A DNA stretch of 39,173 bases, from positions 1 to 39,173 of the forward strand of contig QUMM01000031.1 of the NCBI GenBank assembly GCA_003435055.1, written 5' to 3'. This document shows, in pieces, positions 34,503 through 39,173 of the stretch. This stretch comes from Lachnospiraceae bacterium OF09-6. Lineage in GTDB: Bacteria > Bacillota > Clostridia > Lachnospirales > Lachnospiraceae. The first letter of the stretch is position 1; every line of letters begins with the position of its first letter. The notes below the pieces were generated by a model. The model did no database searches and was not told the DNA's origin. It was given only the letters and a program-made list of their open reading frames with translations. The position numbers and the translations under genes are program-made.

Positions 34503-34531
34503 TTGCAATCACAGAATGAAGTATATATGAT
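34503..34531 (+). promoter_or_regulatory. Predicted promoter of the second folC gene
   Basis: TTGCAA (34503-34508) and TATGAT (34526-34531) are 17 bases apart. A small hairpin GGAACC (34537-34542)/GGTTCC (34552-34557) lies just downstream, in the predicted leader. Confidence 0.5.
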
Positions 34532-34589
34532 AAATAGGAACCGAATGTAAGGGTTCCGAAGAACTAAGAGATTGGAAGATGAAGAAAAG

Positions 34590-35887
34590 ATGACATATGA
34601 AGAAGCGGAAGCTTATATCAATAGTGTACCTAAGTTTACCTCAAAGAATAAACCGGAGAATACGCAGGAACTGATTTGCAGAATCGGACATCCAGAGCGG
34701 AAGATGAAGGTAGTCCATGTGGCAGGAACCAATGGAAAAGGTTCTGTCTGTGCATTCTTGTCCACGATGCTGGCAGCGGGTGGGAAAAGATGCGGGTTAT
34801 TTACCTCTCCTCATCTGGTGAAGATAAATGAGAGATTCCAGATTAATAATATTCCGGTCAGTGATGAGATTTTTCTCAGAGCCTATGATAAAGTAATGAA
34901 AATCGTGAAAGAGATGCAGGATGATGGATTTTATCATCCGGCTTATTTTGAACTTCTTTTTGCGATTGGAATGGTGATTTTTGAAGAAGAAGGAGTAGAA
35001 TATCTGGTTCTGGAGACCGGTCTGGGCGGAAGGCTGGATGCAACCAACATTGTAGAGCATCCGATTGTGACAGTCATTACCTCCATCAGTCTGGATCATA
35101 CGGAGATCCTTGGAGATACCATAGAAGAGATTGCAGGCGAAAAAGCAGGTATTATTAAGCAGGGGGTACCAGTTGTCTACGATGGCAGAGAGAAACGGGC
35201 AGAAAAAGTAATATGCAAAAAAGCAGAAGAACAGAATGCCAGGGCAGTGCACTGTATGAAGAGACTCTTCATATACTGGGATCCACAGACCATAGTGTGG
35301 ATTATACGTTTGATGCACCGTATTATTGCGGACAGAAAATTACGGTACCTTATCTGGCACCGTATCAGGTACGAAACAGTGCACTGGCACTTCTGGCCAT
35401 GGAAGAGATCGACCCACAGCATGAGATTTCACTTGAGACTCGTCTGAATGCGATCCGTACTACCCGCTGGCAGGGAAGAATGGAGACGGTTCTTCCAGGA
35501 GTCATTGTAGATGGTGCACATAATGAAGATGGTGTACATGAATTTGTACGTACCCTGCGTCAGGTTGGAAAAGGCCGCAGAATTGTCATGCTGTTTTCTG
35601 CGGTGGTAGAAAAGAACTATGAGGAGATGGTACATACCATCTGCCAGACGGGCTGCATTCAGGAAGTTATTGTAACAGAGATTCACGGAAGCAGAATTGT
35701 TCCGGCAGGGGAACTGGCAGAAGTATTCCACAGATACACTGATGTACCGGTGACTCCGGTGTGCGATATAGATGATGCCTTTGCACTTGCGCTGGAAAAG
35801 AAAGGGGACGGACTGCTGTTCTGCGTGGGGTCCCTGTATCTGGTAGGAGAAGTGAAGAGAGTAATAGAGGAGAAAAAGCATGATTAA
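34590..35887 (+). CDS. folC: Folylpolyglutamate synthase/dihydrofolate synthase (copy 2), frame broken near 35242
   Basis: This is a Mur-ligase-fold folate enzyme of ~430 residues once joined. The first frame has VAGTNGKGSVCAFL (P-loop), TSPHLVKINERF, LETGLGGRLDATN and SLDHTEILG, all textbook FolC. It is conserved to KKAEEQNAR. From ~35246 the -1 frame continues with ALYEETLHILG, VDGAHNEDGVHEF and the rest. The GGG at 35242-35244 would read through if it were GGGG (ARGSALYEE). ATG 34590 gives MTYEEAEAYI, the family's usual start. Being closer to canonical FolC than copy 1, this is probably the main folate enzyme. The next small gene begins 8 bases before its stop. Confidence 0.87.
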
Positions 35888-36026
35888 CTATGAAGAAGAA
35901 CTGAAAAAGTTTCATCCCAGCCTGGATGTAAATGAAGCAGAAGATGCTATATATAAAAGGGACTTTACGGATGTTACAGATATTTTAAAAGAAATGATTC
36001 AGGAAGAAAAGAACAAGAGGAGATAA
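35880..36026 (+). CDS. 48-residue acidic protein downstream of folC
   Basis: ATG 35880 overlaps the end of folC (stop 35885-35887), with GAGGAG (35867-35872) about 7 bases upstream. The product, MINYEEELKKFHPSLDV..., is mostly helical, charged (EEE, EAEDA, DILKEM) and ends in a basic KNKRR. I do not recognise a family. Good codon usage, tight coupling to folC and a 12-base gap to the TPR gene argue it is real. A role in sporulation or envelope control with the downstream gene is only a guess. Confidence 0.65.
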   Translation: MINYEEELKKFHPSLDVNEAEDAIYKRDFTDVTDILKEMIQEEKNKRR

Positions 36027-36038
36027 GGGGGACACGCT

Positions 36039-37652
36039 ATGAGATGTATTTATTGCGGGACACCTTTATCTGCAATTGATTATTGTACCGGATGTGGAGC
36101 AGACGTGACGCTGCAGAAGCGAATTGTCCGTATATCCAATCTGTTATACAATGAAGGACTGGAGAAGGCCAGTGTCAGGGATCTGTCTGGCGCGATTTCC
36201 TGTCTGAAGCGAAGCCTGAAGTTTAATAAAGAGAACATTGATGCCAGAAACCTGCTGGGTCTGGTGTATTATGAGACGGGAGAAGTGGTTTCCGCCTTGA
36301 GTGAATGGGTCATCAGTAAGAATACCGTGGAAGAAAATAATGCGGCAGATTTCTATATTGCAAAGCTGCAGTCCAATAAAAACAAACTGGAGACCATCAA
36401 CCAGACTATAAAGAAGTATAATCAGGCGCTGCTGTACTGCAAACAGGACGATGAGGATATGGCCGTGATTCAGCTGAAAAAGGTTCTGTCTCAGAATCCC
36501 AATCTGATCAAGGCTTATCATCTGCTGGCGCTGATCTATATGAAGCAGCAGGAGTACGAAAAGGCAAGAAAGCTGTTGAAAAAAGCGGCACAGATTGATA
36601 CTACGAATACAACCACACTTCGCTATCTCCATGAGGTGGAAGAGGCTACAGGAGTGGGAACCAATCTGAACAAAAGCAGCAGGAGATTTCGAAAGACGGT
36701 AGATGGGGAAGAGAAGGAACCACATCTTCTGGGACCGGTAACTTATAAGAATGGTAATGATATCATCATCCAGCCAACCACATTCCGTGACAGTTCTACG
36801 ATGGCTACCTTTTTGAATATTTTCATGGGATTTGTACTGGGAGCAGCATTGATCTGGTTCCTGGGAATCCCGGCAAATACCAGAAAGATCAACCAGGAAG
36901 CAAGCAAATCTGTCACAGATGCGAATACCAAGCTGGCTTCAGAAACTGCTAAAGTCACCAGCCTGGAAAAGGAAATCGAAGATTATCAGGCTAAAGTGGA
37001 TGAGGCGAATAACACGATGCAGGCTGCACAGGATAAGGCAGATGGATATGATACCCTTCTGAAAGCAGCCAATGAGTTTATTTCCGGAGATCAGAATGCA
37101 GCAGGAAATACACTGGGAAAGATCGAGGCAGACAGTATGGAAGGTGAAGCCAGGACATTATATGAAAGTCTGCTGAACAGTGTGAAAGGTGCCATGTACA
37201 GTTCACTGTACAGTCAGGGAGCAACGGCCTATTCATCAGGAGATTATAAGACAGCAGCAGAGGCGTTGAAAAAAGCAACAGAAGCAGATCCGACACAGTA
37301 TGATGCCTGGTATTATCTGGCATTTTCATACTATAATCTGAATGATACGGAAAATGCAGACAAGACTCTGGCTGAAACAATCGTCCGGTTTCCTCAGTAT
37401 GAGGAACTGCTTTCTCCTTATATTACAGACAGTTCCGTGCTGACAACAGCGAAGTCCAAGAGTACTGGAAACACTGCGGACACACAGAGTAGTTCTTCTG
37501 ACAGCAATCAGACCACCAGCACAGAAGCAGGTCAGACTACGCAGGATGCGTATACAGCAGCGGATCAGAACAGTGTAGCACAGGATGCCGGAAATACAGA
37601 TACTGGCAATGGCTATTATGATGAAAATGGTATCTGGGTACAGACGTATTAA
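36039..37652 (+). CDS. Zinc-ribbon/TPR membrane protein
   Basis: This 537-residue protein starts with a zinc ribbon, CIYCG ... CTGCG (residues 3-20, two CxxC). Cytoplasmic TPR-like repeats (~30-205) follow, e.g. AISCLKRSLKFNKENIDARN and AVIQLKKVLSQNPNLIKAYH (each listed only to its core). One membrane span (~258-276, FLNIFMGFVLGAALIWFLG) leads to an extracytoplasmic coiled coil (~280-335) and further TPR (~395-450), then a Ser/Thr/Gln-rich tail (~470-525) ending GYYDENGIWVQTY. It probably scaffolds proteins on both sides of the membrane. GGGGG precedes ATG 36039 in the operon with folC and the 48-residue protein; a terminator separates it from spoIIA. Confidence 0.8.
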   Translation: MRCIYCGTPLSAIDYCTGCGADVTLQKRIVRISNLLYNEGLEKASVRDLSGAISCLKRSLKFNKENIDARNLLGLVYYETGEVVSALSEWVISKNTVEENNAADFYIAKLQSNKNKLETINQTIKKYNQALLYCKQDDEDMAVIQLKKVLSQNPNLIKAYHLLALIYMKQQEYEKARKLLKKAAQIDTTNTTTLRYLHEVEEATGVGTNLNKSSRRFRKTVDGEEKEPHLLGPVTYKNGNDIIIQPTTFRDSSTMATFLNIFMGFVLGAALIWFLGIPANTRKINQEASKSVTDANTKLASETAKVTSLEKEIEDYQAKVDEANNTMQAAQDKADGYDTLLKAANEFISGDQNAAGNTLGKIEADSMEGEARTLYESLLNSVKGAMYSSLYSQGATAYSSGDYKTAAEALKKATEADPTQYDAWYYLAFSYYNLNDTENADKTLAETIVRFPQYEELLSPYITDSSVLTTAKSKSTGNTADTQSSSSDSNQTTSTEAGQTTQDAYTAADQNSVAQDAGNTDTGNGYYDENGIWVQTY

Positions 37653-37678
37653 AAAACAAATGAGGAACCTCGAAAAAA

Positions 37679-37716
37679 GGGGGCTGCCGCAGACAATGCG
37701 GTGGCTCTTTTCTTTT
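37679..37716 (+). terminator. Terminator after the TPR gene
   Basis: GGCTGCCGCA pairs with TGCGGTGGCT (with G-U pairs) around GACAA, and is followed by CTTTTCTTTT. It isolates the spoIIA operon, whose own promoter I could not define with confidence. Confidence 0.75.
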
Positions 37717-37763
37717 GCACAAGATAAGTAAATTCAAGTGAAATAGTGAAAGGGAGAGTATAA

Positions 37764-38099
37764 ATGGAACAGTATTTTGAAATTTCAGGAACTGATTTAC
37801 AGATCTTTCTTCCAGAAGAAGTGGATCATTTTAATGCGGAACAACTGAGAAAAGAAGCTGATCGGATTTTGCAGAGCCGGAATATCAGACGGATTGTGTT
37901 CGATTTTTCCAGAACTCAGTTTATGGACAGTTCCGGTATTGGAGTCATTATGGGACGGTATAAGAATATGCGTTTTATGGGAGGAACAGTGATTGCCGTA
38001 CATGTGAATGAACGAATCAGGAGAATTCTGACACTGTCCGGTGTCTATAAAGTCCTGGATATATACGAAGGACAGGCAGTGCCATCTAATATGTTTTAA
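37764..38099 (+). CDS. spoIIAA: Anti-anti-sigma factor SpoIIAA
   Basis: This 111-residue STAS-domain protein frees sigma-F by binding SpoIIAB in the forespore. The phosphorylation site is the second serine of [14 protein letters not shown] (Ser57, equivalent to Ser58 of Bacillus), phosphorylated by SpoIIAB and dephosphorylated by SpoIIE. Length and the DSSG motif fit exactly. It is the first gene of spoIIAA-spoIIAB-sigF, with AAGGGAG upstream of ATG 37764. A sigma-H promoter would be expected; none was clearly recognised in the ~50 bases after the terminator. Confidence 0.94.
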   Translation: MEQYFEISGTDLQIFLPEEVDHFNAEQLRKEADRILQSRNIRRIVFDFSRTQFMDSSGIGVIMGRYKNMRFMGGTVIAVHVNERIRRILTLSGVYKVLDIYEGQAVPSNMF

Positions 38100-38109
38100 G
38101 GGGGAGAAC

Positions 38110-38547
38110 ATGAGCGAGACGAATGAAATGAAACTGGAATTTGACAGCCGTCCATGCAACGAGAGCTTTGCCAGGGTGTCAGTGGCGGCTTTTATGACAC
38201 AGCTGAATCCTACACTGGAAGAGGTAGCGGATGTAAAAACGGCACTTTCTGAGGCTGTGACCAATGCCATTGTACATGGATATGAAAATAAAGTGCAGAA
38301 AATATACATAGAGTGCCGTATGGAAGATCAGGAACTTCTGGTGAAGGTTACGGATTATGGAGTGGGAATCGAAAATGTGGAACTGGCTATGCAGCCACTT
38401 TATACAACCAAACCGGATGAAGAACGTTCTGGCATGGGATTTGCATTTATGGAGGCCTTTATGGATGAATTGTCAGTGGAATCAGAACCAGGAAAGGGAA
38501 CCACTGTATGTATGCGGAAAAGAATAGGAAGATTTGAAAGGAAGTAG
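38110..38547 (+). CDS. spoIIAB: Anti-sigma-F factor/serine kinase SpoIIAB
   Basis: This 145-residue GHKL kinase holds sigma-F inactive and phosphorylates SpoIIAA. The N box is [16 protein letters not shown] (~45-60), G1 is VTDYGVGIE, and the ATP lid/G2 is [18 protein letters not shown] 38110 was chosen because AAGGGGGAG lies just upstream and [15 protein letters not shown] matches the family start; an overlapping upstream ATG at 38041 would run through the end of spoIIAA. It starts 10 bases after spoIIAA and ends two bases before sigF. Confidence 0.94.
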   Translation: MSETNEMKLEFDSRPCNESFARVSVAAFMTQLNPTLEEVADVKTALSEAVTNAIVHGYENKVQKIYIECRMEDQELLVKVTDYGVGIENVELAMQPLYTTKPDEERSGMGFAFMEAFMDELSVESEPGKGTTVCMRKRIGRFERK

Positions 38548-38549
38548 AG

Positions 38550-39173
38550 ATGGATCGCACCCTGTGGCTGATTGAATGTGCACACCAGGGGGATAAAAAA
38601 GCAAGAGAAGCAGCGGTAGAAGAAAATATGGGACTGGTCATGCATGTGGTGAAGCGTTATCAGGGAAAAACAACAGATATGGAGGATCTGATTCAGATCG
38701 GCTGCATTGGCTTGCTGAAAGCAGTGGACTATTTTGACCTGAACATGGATGTTCGCTTTTCAAGCTATGCTGTACCAATGATTCTTGGAGAAATCAGACG
38801 TTATCTGAGAGACGATGGGATGCTGAAGGTCAGCAGATCTCTGAAAAATATCGCATATCAGACATCAAAGACCAGGGAAATGCTGACGGTACAGCTGGGA
38901 AGAGAACCATCCATAGAGGAGATCGCAGACGCAACCGGAGTGGAAAGAGAAGAAATTATCATGGCTATGGAAGCCTCTGCGGAACTGGAATCCCTTCAAA
39001 AATCTGTATATCAGTCAGATGGAAATGAAATCTGTCTGGAAGATAAGGTGGAAGACAGGAGAGATGCCGTCAGTGAACTGATGAATCATGTTTTGCTTGA
39101 GAATATGCTGAAGGTACTAGATCCAGAGGAAAAAAGTCTGATTCATATGCGTTATTATGAGGAAATGACGCAG
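38550..39173 (+). CDS. sigF: Forespore sigma factor SigF (3' end beyond window)
   Basis: The first 208 residues of a sigma-70-type factor are present, without a stop codon before the edge. Region 2 has EENMGLVMHVVKRYQGK and DLIQIGCIGLLKAVDYFDLN, with RFSSYAVPMILGEIRRYLRD as region 2.4; region 3 begins at SLKNIAYQTSK, and GREPSIEEIADATGV is the 3.0-3.1 helix. The window stops in region 4 (DPEEKSLIHMRYYEEMTQ). Order and content identify it as sigma-F rather than sigma-B or sigma-G. AAAGGAAG precedes ATG 38550. The gene begins right after spoIIAB. Confidence 0.92.
   Translation, partial: MDRTLWLIECAHQGDKKAREAAVEENMGLVMHVVKRYQGKTTDMEDLIQIGCIGLLKAVDYFDLNMDVRFSSYAVPMILGEIRRYLRDDGMLKVSRSLKNIAYQTSKTREMLTVQLGREPSIEEIADATGVEREEIIMAMEASAELESLQKSVYQSDGNEICLEDKVEDRRDAVSELMNHVLLENMLKVLDPEEKSLIHMRYYEEMTQ

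Noticed and set aside
37717..37763. Sigma-H promoter of spoIIA
   Set aside because: Expected from the family, but I could not find a convincing match in this short stretch, so I do not annotate one.
1..39173. Insertion sequence, prophage, CRISPR array or defence island
   Set aside because: No transposase, integrase, direct-repeat array or defence-type gene is visible; gene content is core throughout.

Overview
The window is a chromosomal stretch from a spore-forming, moderately AT-rich Firmicute of class Clostridia, most likely a gut Lachnospiraceae (Blautia/Dorea/Mediterraneibacter-like). This rests on the spoIIA-sigF locus, consensus sigma-A promoters, strong purine-rich ribosome-binding sites, the protein sequence style and the gene order. 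I see no insertion sequence, phage gene, CRISPR array, tRNA or other mobile signature. Almost everything is core metabolism or information processing.

Layout: (1) 1-1426: 3' end of a 23S rRNA gene without a 5S gene after it, a terminator, then an HPr-type phosphocarrier and endonuclease III. (2) 1582-6777: arginine biosynthesis, with argG divergent from argC-GNAT-argB-argD. The shared intergenic region carries two good promoters and several ARG-box-like palindromes, two of which lie on the argC promoter. argJ is absent. (3) 6852-13533: a small YdcZ-type transporter, then a ComEA lipoprotein, a response regulator/histidine kinase pair, a GerMN lipoprotein and ComEC. (4) 13567-20085: dgt, dnaG, trmK, a Nif3-family gene, a TGS-uridine-kinase-type nucleoside kinase and the RNase P RNA. 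The rpoD gene that often follows dnaG is not there. (5) 20097-21919, minus strand: pyrB-pyrI and a small membrane protein. (6) 22059-29472: folC, pheA, a DUF815 AAA+ ATPase, ppx and ppk (polyphosphate turnover). (7) 29532-34458: a secreted FnIII/L,D-transpeptidase divergent from a YfhO-family membrane protein and a solute-binding protein. (8) 34590-39173: a second folC, a 48-residue protein, a zinc-ribbon/TPR membrane protein, then spoIIAA-spoIIAB-sigF, with sigF running off the window end.

The most important thing for any user of this sequence: at least seven conserved genes (argB, the response regulator, dgt, dnaG, nucleoside kinase, yfhO, the second folC) are broken by single-base shifts. 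Nearly every one is explained by a homopolymer one base too short. dnaG is essential and the reading frames are conserved on both sides of each break, so I read these as sequencing or assembly indels and annotate the genes as full-length with a note. I did not find a convincing new biological system. The items most worth a second look are the arginine control region, the comEA/two-component/GerMN/comEC neighbourhood, the hairpin that buries the YdcZ start codon, and the zinc-ribbon/TPR membrane protein next to spoIIA.
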